A stretch of DNA of 5,433 nucleotides from Gammaproteobacteria bacterium (GCA_030426005.1 JAUHZM010000222.1:1-5433); one strand, 5' to 3'; counted from the stretch's first letter, positions 1 through 5,433 are shown. Numbers and translations are program-made. Notes: generated from the letters alone by a model not told the origin.

Positions 1-542
1 AGCTTCGCGACCAAGGTGGTTTGGCGGTGCTTTATGCGCTCTTTGGTATCGTGATTTATGTATGGTTTCGCTTTGAGCGCAAATTTTCGTTTGGCTCGGT
101 ACTGGCATTGACGCACGATGTATTGATCACGCTGGGGTTTTTCTCGCTCACGGGCATCGATTTCGATCTAAACGTATTAGCGGCTATCTTGGCAGTAATT
201 GGCTACTCGTTAAATGACACCATCGTTGTGTTTGACCGCATTCGAGAAGCCTTTATTACCGTTCGCGAAGATGATCCTGCCGCTACCATCAATCAAGCGA
301 TCACCGATACCCTTGGCCGCACCATCATGACCTCATTGACCACATTAATTGTTTTGATCGTGCTAGTGACATTGGGTGGAGAGACGGTATTTTCCTTTGC
401 TGCTGCATTGATCTGTGGTGTGTTGGTTGGTACCTATTCATCGATCTTCGTGGCCTCATCGTTTGTACTGACGATGGGCGTTAAACGTGAAGACCTAGTA
501 CCTGAGGAAAAAGCCATCGAAGCGGAAGAGTACATGCCATAG
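1..542 (+). CDS. secF: Protein translocase subunit SecF, C-terminal part (5' end cut by window)
   Basis: SecF is an inner-membrane subunit of the SecDF complex, which uses the proton gradient to help pull exported proteins through the SecYEG channel. The first two bases are the tail of a cut codon; from base 3 the frame reads LRDQGGLAVLYALFG and stays open to TAG at 540-542, giving about 179 residues. Seen here are family hallmarks: the ALTHDVLITLGFF helix, the AVIGYSLNDTIVVFDRIRE segment with its conserved Asn-Asp, and the TSLTT...GGETVFSFAAALICGVLVGTYSS helices, so most of the C-terminal membrane bundle is present. The end, an acidic tail (PEEKAIEAEEYMP), is natural. E. coli SecF has about 323 residues, so roughly the first 45% lies upstream. 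A TTG at 21 is internal and not a start. SecD is expected just upstream; the gene is followed directly by a terminator, so it closes its operon. Confidence 0.97.
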   Translation, partial: LRDQGGLAVLYALFGIVIYVWFRFERKFSFGSVLALTHDVLITLGFFSLTGIDFDLNVLAAILAVIGYSLNDTIVVFDRIREAFITVREDDPAATINQAITDTLGRTIMTSLTTLIVLIVLVTLGGETVFSFAAALICGVLVGTYSSIFVASSFVLTMGVKREDLVPEEKAIEAEEYMP

Positions 543-561
543 CGCGTCCGCTGTTTGGTTG

Positions 562-590
562 AAAAAGGCGCTCAATTGAGCGCCTTTTTT
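562..590. terminator. Bidirectional rho-independent terminator between secF and the M48 protease gene
   Basis: The perfect palindrome GGCGCTCAATTGAGCGCC (567-584) forms a 7-bp GC-rich stem with an AATT loop. It is preceded by AAAAA (562-566) and followed by TTTTTT (585-590), so it gives a hairpin plus U-tract on either strand. It starts about 20 bases after the secF stop. On the minus strand it follows the protease gene directly: that gene's TAA (591-589) lies partly inside the T-tract. One structure therefore ends two convergent genes. Confidence 0.93.
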
Positions 591-1398
591 ATTCGCAAAC
601 GGTTTGTTGAAATTTTTGCTGTGCCAATTCGCGCAGCTGAGACGTCTCTACAGAAAAAAGGTTTTCATGTCGTTTGGCCATGCTGCCAGATCTGGCACGC
701 GTGTTTTTCCAAGCAGTGCCTAAAAACTCGGGTTCCAAGCAGCTGGCAATCATGGCCGACAATGCGAGCTGCTCGGCTTCTATCTCTTGCGCTGCACTGT
801 AGGGTGTCAAAGAGATTTGATTGATAATTGAGGTGATGATGGCGGTGTCATCGGGCTTTTGGCTAAGTATCGACAGCCAGGTAGACACGGTATTTGGACT
901 GCTTTGAGCGAATAGGGCGGCTTTGAATCGACGCGGCGTTTCCCCGCTCAAGTGATGTGCCATTTCATGCGCGATCAGACCGCCCAATGCATGCTTATTG
1001 AACGCAGTCGTTGCCATGCCATCTGCAATGACGATGGTGTTGTCGGGTATCGCCAAGATAAAAGGGTGATCGCTATCGACGACGACAATATTCCATGTCA
1101 CGGCGCTGAGATTGGTAGAACCCTGTAGTAGTTGCGTGACGGCGGTTTTAACATCTTCGAAAAACTGCCCTTCAGTCAATCTTGGATATTGTGAGGTTAG
1201 GGTGTTGAGTAGTAGCTTTTCGATGGAGCGATTGTCTCTGCTGGGCCCGCTCAGCAGCAAAGTGGCCACCAAAAATACGGCAACCCAAGCCATGGTCTGG
1301 GTCGCATATTCGACGACACCCTTGGAGCCACCTCGCCCAGTGTCGCCTCCTCGGCCTCCTTGTCTTGCGACGCTAGATTGCAGCGCTTCCTTGTCCAA
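589..1398 (-). CDS. Membrane-anchored M48-family zinc metallopeptidase
   Basis: The 269-residue product looks like a zinc-dependent endopeptidase of the M48 type, a family that includes HtpX and periplasmic BepA/LoiP. The zinc site is visible: HEMAH at residues 144-148 (His144, His148 ligands, Glu145 catalytic) inside ALGGLIAHEMAHHLSGE. About 57 residues later comes EIEAE (205-209), matching the ExxAD-type motif whose first Glu is the third ligand; the usual Asp is Glu here. Upstream, IPDNTIVIADGM (117-128) matches the substrate-binding strand that precedes the HExxH helix. One hydrophobic segment (about 36-50) follows an N-terminus rich in Gly and Arg, so the positive-inside rule puts the catalytic domain in the periplasm; no lipobox Cys is seen. 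The TTG start is supported by AAGGTG six bases upstream and by an in-frame stop two codons upstream; Met36 is a poor alternative because it begins at the membrane helix. Substrate unknown; envelope protein quality control is an inference. The gene converges on secF and diverges from glyA. Confidence 0.82.
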   Translation of the reverse strand: MDKEALQSSVARQGGRGGDTGRGGSKGVVEYATQTMAWVAVFLVATLLLSGPSRDNRSIEKLLLNTLTSQYPRLTEGQFFEDVKTAVTQLLQGSTNLSAVTWNIVVVDSDHPFILAIPDNTIVIADGMATTAFNKHALGGLIAHEMAHHLSGETPRRFKAALFAQSSPNTVSTWLSILSQKPDDTAIITSIINQISLTPYSAAQEIEAEQLALSAMIASCLEPEFLGTAWKNTRARSGSMAKRHENLFSVETSQLRELAQQKFQQTVCE

Positions 1399-1404
1399 TG
1401 CTCA

Positions 1405-1410
1405 CACCTT
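1405..1410 (-). promoter_or_regulatory. Ribosome binding site deciding the TTG start of the M48 gene
   Basis: On the minus strand AAGGTG lies six bases before the TTG at 1398-1396. An in-frame TGA (1404-1402) sits between them, so translation cannot begin further upstream. No ATG or GTG occurs in this frame before residue 36. Confidence 0.65.
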
Positions 1411-1472
1411 AAAAAATTTCAGGGTTTGATGAATTACATGCCGCAACTTGTTAGATAAGCGGCAGACTTAGG

Positions 1473-1501
1473 TCGGATTTGGTGAAAGTTTACGATAGAA
1501 T
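1473..1501 (+). promoter_or_regulatory. Candidate sigma-70 promoter for glyA
   Basis: TAGAAT at 1496-1501 matches the -10 consensus at five of six positions and lies 45 bases before the glyA start. The hexamer 17 bases upstream (TCGGAT, 1473-1478) is a poor -35, so the site would depend on an activator or on other contacts. I see no glycine-riboswitch-like structure in the leader. The minus-strand promoter of the M48 gene must also lie between 1399 and 1545, but I could not pick a convincing one. Confidence 0.35.
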
Positions 1502-1532
1502 CCACGCATATTTTCGAATTCACAACATTTTT

Positions 1533-1537
1533 AGGAG
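1533..1537 (+). promoter_or_regulatory. Ribosome binding site of glyA
   Basis: AGGAG lies eight bases before the GTG at 1546. It selects GTG as the start; the resulting protein begins MFDFNKQTIAEFDPEL, aligned with the usual SHMT N-terminus. Confidence 0.8.
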
Positions 1538-1545
1538 TATCGCGG

Positions 1546-2802
1546 GTGTTTGATTTTAACAAACAAACCATTGCCGAATTTGACCCAGAACTTGCTGCTG
1601 CAATGGCCGCAGAAGATCAGCGCCAAGAAGATCACGTTGAACTGATCGCATCGGAGAACTATGCCAGCCCACGCGTGATGGAAGCGCAAGGCAGCTTAAT
1701 GACCAACAAATACGCTGAAGGTTATCCGTCAAAGCGCTACTACGGAGGTTGTGAGTTTGTTGACCAAGCAGAGCAATTGGCTATCGACCGCATTAAAGCG
1801 CTGTATGGCGCAGACTATGCCAACGTCCAGCCTCACTCTGGTTCTCAGGCCAATGCCGCGGTATTCCAGGCGTTGTTACAGCCGCATGACACCATTTTGG
1901 GTATGCGTTTGTCCGATGGTGGCCACCTGACACACGGCGCTGCGCCAAACTTCTCTGGCAAGTTCTACAACGCGGTTCAGTACGGTGTAAATGATGATGG
2001 CGTACTCGATTATGATGAAATCGAGGCGATGGCTGTAGAGAGCAAGCCTAAAATGATCATCGCGGGTTTCTCTGCCTATTCGCAAGTGATGGATTGGGCG
2101 CGTTTTCGCGAGATTGCCGATAAAGTTGGCGCGATCTTGATGGTCGATATGGCCCACGTCTCTGGCCTGATTGCAGCGGGTCTATATCCGAACCCTGTGC
2201 CATTTGCGGATGTTGTTACCAGCACCACGCACAAAACACTGCGCGGCCCACGTGGCGGTATCATCTTGGCGCGCGCCAACGATGAAATCACCAAAAAGCT
2301 CAATTCAATGGTCTTCCCTGGCATGCAAGGCGGCCCGTTAATGCACGTAATCGCAGCGAAAGCGGTGGCATTTAAAGAAGCCCTTGAGCCTGAGTTTAAA
2401 GTTTATCAGCAGCAGGTCATTGCCAATGCACAAGCCATGGCGAGTGTATTTATCGAGCGCGGTTATAAGGTTGTTTCAGGTGGCACAGAAAACCACTTGT
2501 TCTTGCTAGACCTGTCTCCTAAGGGAATCACTGGTAAGGCAGCGGATGCAGCTTTAGGCGCGGCACATATCACTGTGAACAAAAATACTGTTCCCAATGA
2601 CCCTCAATCTCCATTTGTCACCTCTGGTCTACGTATTGGTACGCCTGCGTGCACCACACGAGGCTTCAAGGAAGACGAAGTTAAGTATTTGGCAGGTCTG
2701 ATGTGTGATGTGCTTGATGACATGGAAAACGAGGCGGTTATCGAGAAGGTTCGCGGCCAAATTACTGAGCTTTGTGGACGTTTCCCGGTTTATAAGCGCT
2801 AA
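1546..2802 (+). CDS. glyA: Serine hydroxymethyltransferase
   Basis: GlyA is a cytosolic PLP enzyme that converts serine and tetrahydrofolate to glycine and 5,10-methylenetetrahydrofolate, the main source of one-carbon units. The product has 418 residues (E. coli 417), so it is complete. Visible family motifs: ELIASENYASPRVMEAQGS near residue 32, the NKYAEGYPSKRYYGG substrate and tetramer region (54-68), HSGSQAN (97-103) holding the cofactor phosphate, LSDGGHLTHGA (122-132), the PLP ring contacts Asp201 and His204 in VDMAHVSG, and TTHKTLRGPRGG with the Schiff-base lysine at 230. Arg363 in SGLRIGTPA is the substrate-carboxylate arginine. One small variation is Cys369 where Ile, Val or Ala is common (TPACTTRGF). 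The start is GTG with an AGGAG site. The gene stands alone here: the protease gene upstream is divergent, and the next gene is 115 bases downstream. The nrdR-rib neighbours often found after glyA are not seen. Confidence 0.98.
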   Translation: MFDFNKQTIAEFDPELAAAMAAEDQRQEDHVELIASENYASPRVMEAQGSLMTNKYAEGYPSKRYYGGCEFVDQAEQLAIDRIKALYGADYANVQPHSGSQANAAVFQALLQPHDTILGMRLSDGGHLTHGAAPNFSGKFYNAVQYGVNDDGVLDYDEIEAMAVESKPKMIIAGFSAYSQVMDWARFREIADKVGAILMVDMAHVSGLIAAGLYPNPVPFADVVTSTTHKTLRGPRGGIILARANDEITKKLNSMVFPGMQGGPLMHVIAAKAVAFKEALEPEFKVYQQQVIANAQAMASVFIERGYKVVSGGTENHLFLLDLSPKGITGKAADAALGAAHITVNKNTVPNDPQSPFVTSGLRIGTPACTTRGFKEDEVKYLAGLMCDVLDDMENEAVIEKVRGQITELCGRFPVYKR

Positions 2803-2817
2803 GTAAACGCTTAGATA

Positions 2818-2846
2818 CAAAGTTTGTGCACTCGGTACAAACTTTG
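2818..2846 (+). repeat. Perfect 10-bp inverted repeat after glyA, possible weak terminator or 3' end stabiliser
   Basis: CAAAGTTTGT (2818-2827) pairs perfectly with ACAAACTTTG (2837-2846). A further G-U and C-G pair can close the stem to a five-base loop. It begins 16 bases after the glyA stop. The stem is AT-rich and there is no T-tract after it on the plus strand, so it is not a textbook rho-independent terminator. It may still mark the glyA 3' end, or be an operator for the small gene downstream. A second imperfect hairpin follows at once (GGGTTGAG at 2846-2853 with CTCAA and CCC up to 2867). Confidence 0.5.
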
Positions 2847-2917
2847 GGTTGAGTCGCTCAAAAACCCATCTGAACGACCGATCAAGTGGGTACCTTACAC
2901 ATTCCAATTGGATTCAA

Positions 2918-3226
2918 ATGGCTCCCACTCGATTAATTCATGTTTTTCCCGCCCAACTTGACGACCGTGCTCTGATTGCAGCGGCCATGGCGGTGATGAA
3001 TAACCCCACTGCTGTGGTGCGCCATTTTGATTTCTCGAATGTCACTCAGGTGTCGGCGTCGGCGGTTGGACGATTTGCGCTGGCCAATGCGCTGATGTGC
3101 AGTGTACCCGGGCGTGATCGAATGATTAATGCCAGCGCGATCTGCCGTGTGGTGGTGGAGTCAATCGCGAGTCAAGTCCACCAAGCCGATCATTATTGCG
3201 TGCCTTTGTTTGAAACTGCCGCATAA
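2918..3226 (+). CDS. Small hypothetical protein, faintly STAS-like
   Basis: I do not recognise this gene by name. From the ATG at 2918 it encodes 102 residues and ends at TAA 3224-3226. There is no signal peptide or clear membrane helix. The centre reads RHFDFSNVTQVSASAVGRFALANAL (34-58), a hydrophobic strand, a turn and then a helix, followed by INASAICRVVVESIA. This order resembles the STAS fold of MlaB and anti-anti-sigma proteins (DLSGVTFIDSSG then helix), but the usual Asp-Ser pair is replaced by Ser-Ala, so the match is weak. Codon use looks like its neighbours, and the reading frame is free of stops, which argues for a real gene. The start is uncertain: only a weak GGA lies five bases upstream of ATG. 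The frame also opens further upstream (TTG at 2849), but that start falls within the post-glyA hairpins. It lies 84 bases before rpsO with no terminator between, so read-through into rpsO is possible. Confidence 0.55.
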   Translation: MAPTRLIHVFPAQLDDRALIAAAMAVMNNPTAVVRHFDFSNVTQVSASAVGRFALANALMCSVPGRDRMINASAICRVVVESIASQVHQADHYCVPLFETAA

Positions 3227-3242
3227 ATCAAAAAGATAACAC

Positions 3243-3272
3243 CTGTCAATTGATATTTTTCTCTGTTATAAT
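3243..3272 (+). promoter_or_regulatory. Strong extended -10 promoter for rpsO-pnp
   Basis: A perfect TATAAT (3267-3272) is preceded by TG one base upstream (TGTTATAAT), which is the extended -10 form. CTGTCA (3243-3248) matches the -35 consensus at four of six positions with an 18-base spacer. Transcription should start near 3279, giving a leader of about 32 bases before the rpsO ATG. A strong promoter fits a ribosomal protein gene. Confidence 0.8.
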
Positions 3273-3305
3273 TCTCGGTTTATTTTTATCAACAACAGAG
3301 AAAAA
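3256..3305. repeat. Perfect 12-bp inverted repeat spanning the rpsO promoter and leader
   Basis: TTTTTCTCTGTT (3256-3267) is the exact reverse complement of AACAGAGAAAAA (3294-3305), separated by 26 bases. The left arm covers the TG of the extended -10 and the first T of TATAAT. The right arm covers the only purine-rich stretch that could serve as the rpsO ribosome binding site. A transcript from the local promoter would contain only the right arm; a transcript reading through from upstream would contain both and could fold over the binding site. Confidence 0.75.
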
Positions 3306-3310
3306 GCAAC

Positions 3311-3583
3311 ATGTCATGTTTGTCCGCCGAGCAAAAAGCTCAGATCGTTAAAGAATATCAGCGCGACTCTTCGGACACGGGGTCTCCTGAGGTACAAGTA
3401 GCGCTCTTAACTGCGCGCATCGTTCATTTGACTGAACACTTCAAAGCACACAAGCAAGATAACCACTCACGTCGTGGTCTTCTTCGCATGGTTAATCAAC
3501 GTCGTAAGCTTCTAGACTACCTGAATGGTAAAGACCACGAGCGCTATGTTGCGCTGATCGGTCGTCTTGGCTTGCGTCGCTAA
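3311..3583 (+). CDS. rpsO: 30S ribosomal protein S15
   Basis: S15 binds the central domain of 16S rRNA early in small-subunit assembly and contributes to an intersubunit bridge. The product has 90 residues against 89 in E. coli. The extra residue is Cys3 in MSCLSAEQK, where most relatives have MSLS or MALS. The body is strongly conserved: DTGSPEVQVALLTARI (22-37), the rRNA-binding set His43, Asp50 and Ser53 in HFKAHKQDNHSRRG (the first His of the usual DHHSRRG is Asn51 here), LLRMVNQRRKLLDYL, and the C-terminal IGRLGLRR. The ATG start has only a weak site (GAGA, nine bases upstream). The gene has its own strong promoter and is followed by pnp after 14 bases, so the two form an operon. The truB gene that commonly precedes rpsO in gammaproteobacteria is not here. 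Confidence 0.98.
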   Translation: MSCLSAEQKAQIVKEYQRDSSDTGSPEVQVALLTARIVHLTEHFKAHKQDNHSRRGLLRMVNQRRKLLDYLNGKDHERYVALIGRLGLRR

Positions 3584-3586
3584 TTC

Positions 3587-3591
3587 AAGGA
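3587..3591 (+). promoter_or_regulatory. Ribosome binding site of pnp
   Basis: AAGGA lies six bases before the GTG at 3598, within the 14-base rpsO-pnp spacer. It fixes GTG as the pnp start, since no other start codon in frame lies between the rpsO stop and this point. Confidence 0.8.
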
Positions 3592-3597
3592 TTTAGA

Positions 3598-5433
3598 GTG
3601 ACGAAACACGTCAAAAGTTTCCAATACGGTGACCATACGGTCACCCTTGAGACGGGCGAAATTGCCCGTCAATCTACCGCAGCAGTAATGGCGAAAATGG
3701 GTGACACCGTCGTATTAGTGACTGCCGTAGCCAAACCAGAAGCAACGCCAGGCCGCGACTTCTTCCCTCTGACTGTCAATTACCAAGAAAAAACTTACGC
3801 TGCGGGCAAGATCCCCGGCGGCTTCTTCAAGCGCGAAGGCCGTCCTTCCGAAGAAGAGACTTTGATTTGTCGATTGATTGACCGTCCTATCCGTCCACTG
3901 TTCCCAGACGGCTTCTATAACGAAATTCAAGTGATCGCGACTGTCATGTCATATGACCCAGCGGTTAGCTCAGATATCGTTGCAATGATCGGTGCTTCGG
4001 CAGCGCTGTCACTGACAGGTGCGCCGTTTAATGGCCCGATTGGTGCGGCACGCGTTGGCTATATCGATGGTGAGTACGTACTCAACCCTAATGCAGAACA
4101 GCTCAAATCTTCGCGTTTGGATCTAGTCGTCGCTGGTACCGATGGTGCTGTTTTGATGGTCGAATCTGAAGCAGATCTTCTCTCAGAAGAAGAAATGCTT
4201 GGTGCAGTCGTCTTTGGTCACGATGCACAGCAAGTCGTTATCGATGCGATCAACGAACTGAAAGCTGAAGCTGGTGCAGATGATTGGGATTGGACGCCAG
4301 AGCCTGTCAATCAAGCGCTGCGCGATGCGGTTGAAGCCCAGTCGAAAGCAGGTTTGACTGAAGCCTACACCACTGCCAACAAGAAAGAGCGCCAAGACAA
4401 AGTTAAGGCGCTGCGCTCTGAGGCAATCGCTGCGTTGGTCACTGATGCAGAAGACAGCTTCAGCGAAGAAGACGTTGCCAATGAGTTCCACGAGCTCGAG
4501 TATCGTTTGGTTCGTGAGCGTCTGCTGGAAGGTTATCCACGTATCGATGGTCGCGACACGCGCACCGTTCGTCCAATCACCACCAGTGTTGGCGTACTTC
4601 CTCGTGTACATGGTTCAGCGGTATTTACCCGTGGTGAAACCCAGGCCATCGTGACTGCCACGCTAGGCACTCAGCGCGATGCGCAGATCATCGATGCCAT
4701 CGGTGGTGAGCGCAAAGATGCGTTCTTGTTCCACTACAACTTCCCTCCATACAGTGTCGGTGAGACTGGTATGGTCGGTTCGCCAAAGCGTCGTGAAATC
4801 GGTCATGGTCGTTTGGCGAAGCGTGGTGTTTTGGCCGTTATGCCAGATGAAGAAGATTTCCCATACACAGTTCGTGCAGTGTCTGAGATCACGGAATCTA
4901 ATGGCTCGTCGTCAATGGCGTCAGTCTGTGGTTCGAGCATGGCATTGATGGACGCGGGTGTGCCTTTGAAGGCGCCTGTGGCCGGTATTGCGATGGGTTT
5001 GATCAAAGAAGGCGATCGCTTCTCGGTGCTGTCAGATATTTTGGGTGATGAAGATCATCTCGGCGATATGGACTTTAAAGTCGCTGGTTCAGCAGAAGGC
5101 GTCACAGCACTTCAGATGGACATTAAAATCGACGGTGTAACACGTGAAATCATGGCGGTTGCCTTGGATCAAGCACGTGAAGGTCGTCTGCACATCTTGG
5201 GTGAAATGGCTAAAACCATCACCGAAGGTCGTACAGAGCTGTCTGACTTTGCGCCTCGCTACATCACCATGAAGATCGATGCCGAGAAGATTGCAGCGGT
5301 CATCGGTAAAGGTGGCGCCGTGATTCGTGCGCTAACCGAAGAAACCGGTGCATCAATCGACATCGAAGACGATGGCAGCGTGCGGATCTACGCCGCCGAC
5401 GGCGAAGGCATGAAGGCAGCCGTTGCGAAGATC
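3598..5433 (+). CDS. pnp: Polyribonucleotide nucleotidyltransferase (PNPase), 3' end cut by window
   Basis: PNPase is a trimeric phosphorolytic 3'-5' exoribonuclease that degrades mRNA, usually as part of the degradosome, and can also add nucleotides. The frame is open for 612 codons from GTG 3598 to the window edge; E. coli PNPase has 711, so about 100 residues, including the end of the KH domain and the whole S1 domain, lie beyond. Domains in order: first RNase PH domain (about 5-210) with FFKREGRPSEEE (76-87), an all-helical linker (about 235-300), second RNase PH domain (about 305-540), and KH from about 555 with GKGG at 570-573. Catalytic features are intact: Arg398-Arg399, His403, the phosphate-binding SSS (437-439) in ESNGSSSMAS, and Asp486, Asp492 and Lys494 in GDEDHLGDMDFKVAG. 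One difference from E. coli is FFKR for FFRR in the first RNA-binding loop. It is cotranscribed with rpsO. The first 75 bases contain three perfect stem-loops. Confidence 0.98.
   Translation, partial: MTKHVKSFQYGDHTVTLETGEIARQSTAAVMAKMGDTVVLVTAVAKPEATPGRDFFPLTVNYQEKTYAAGKIPGGFFKREGRPSEEETLICRLIDRPIRPLFPDGFYNEIQVIATVMSYDPAVSSDIVAMIGASAALSLTGAPFNGPIGAARVGYIDGEYVLNPNAEQLKSSRLDLVVAGTDGAVLMVESEADLLSEEEMLGAVVFGHDAQQVVIDAINELKAEAGADDWDWTPEPVNQALRDAVEAQSKAGLTEAYTTANKKERQDKVKALRSEAIAALVTDAEDSFSEEDVANEFHELEYRLVRERLLEGYPRIDGRDTRTVRPITTSVGVLPRVHGSAVFTRGETQAIVTATLGTQRDAQIIDAIGGERKDAFLFHYNFPPYSVGETGMVGSPKRREIGHGRLAKRGVLAVMPDEEDFPYTVRAVSEITESNGSSSMASVCGSSMALMDAGVPLKAPVAGIAMGLIKEGDRFSVLSDILGDEDHLGDMDFKVAGSAEGVTALQMDIKIDGVTREIMAVALDQAREGRLHILGEMAKTITEGRTELSDFAPRYITMKIDAEKIAAVIGKGGAVIRALTEETGASIDIEDDGSVRIYAADGEGMKAAVAKI
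3599..3670 (+). promoter_or_regulatory. Cluster of three perfect stem-loops at the start of pnp
   Basis: Three consecutive perfect hairpins can form in the mRNA: TGACG/CGTCA with a five-base loop (3599-3613), overlapping the GTG start codon; GGTGACC/GGTCACC with an ATAC loop (3628-3645); and GACGGGC/GCCCGTC with a six-base loop (3651-3670). Two of the stems have seven base pairs and are GC-rich. They lie in coding sequence that encodes the conserved PNPase N-terminus. In E. coli pnp is controlled by a hairpin in its long untranslated leader, which is absent here, so a shifted regulatory role is possible but unproven. Confidence 0.5.

Noticed and set aside
555..824. Plus-strand open frame starting in the terminator region
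   Set aside because: It runs through the terminator hairpin and opposite the C-terminal part of the M48 gene, so it is a shadow.
1112..1429. Plus-strand open frame opposite the M48 gene and running into the glyA upstream region
   Set aside because: The minus-strand frame has a clear zinc-protease motif and ribosome binding site; the plus frame has neither a recognisable domain nor a plausible start signal.
1399..1545. Glycine riboswitch or other structured leader upstream of glyA
   Set aside because: The spacer is 147 bases and shared with a divergent gene. I see no tandem aptamer-like core, only an imperfect GCCGC...GCGGC pairing at 1440-1463.
2849..2917. Upstream TTG start for the small gene before rpsO
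   Set aside because: The TTG lies in a hairpin with no ribosome binding site, and the extra 23 residues look like random translation. The ATG at 2918 was preferred.
4071..4084. Perfect 14-bp palindrome TGAGTACGTACTCA inside pnp
   Set aside because: It encodes ordinary conserved residues (E-Y-V-L), and one such palindrome is not surprising in a window of this size. No other regulatory context surrounds it.
4183..4611. Long open frame on the minus strand within pnp
   Set aside because: It lies opposite strongly conserved PNPase coding sequence, matches no family I recognise, and has the composition expected of a shadow frame.

Overview
The window reads as ordinary chromosomal DNA of a gammaproteobacterium with a moderate GC content. 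SecF, GlyA, ribosomal protein S15 and PNPase all resemble their Escherichia coli and Pseudomonas counterparts over their whole visible length. The sequence does not fix the genus. I see no insertion sequence, phage gene, CRISPR array, tRNA or rRNA.

Layout, left to right. (1) The 3' part of secF (+) enters from the left edge and ends at 542. (2) A perfect 7-bp hairpin with an A-tract on one side and a T-tract on the other (562-590) acts as a shared terminator between secF and a convergent gene. (3) That minus-strand gene (589-1398) encodes a membrane-anchored M48-type zinc metalloprotease, with a TTG start. (4) A 147-bp divergent spacer carries the signals for the protease gene and for glyA. 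(5) glyA (+, 1546-2802, GTG start) encodes serine hydroxymethyltransferase. (6) A spacer with several short hairpins follows, then a probable small gene of unknown function (2918-3226) with a faint STAS-like look. (7) A strong extended -10 promoter lies inside a perfect 12-bp inverted repeat and drives rpsO (3311-3583). (8) pnp starts only 14 bases after rpsO (3598) and runs off the right edge inside its KH domain.

Functionally the genes are separate housekeeping units: protein export (SecF), envelope proteolysis (M48), one-carbon metabolism (GlyA), and translation with RNA turnover (rpsO-pnp). The coupled rpsO-pnp pair is the one clear operon.

The most interesting signals are regulatory, not new genes. 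The rpsO-pnp spacer is far too short to hold the E. coli type terminator and RNase III leader hairpin, but three consecutive perfect stem-loops sit at and just after the pnp start codon. The rpsO promoter and ribosome-binding region are bracketed by a 12-bp inverted repeat. I did not find a convincing new biological system.
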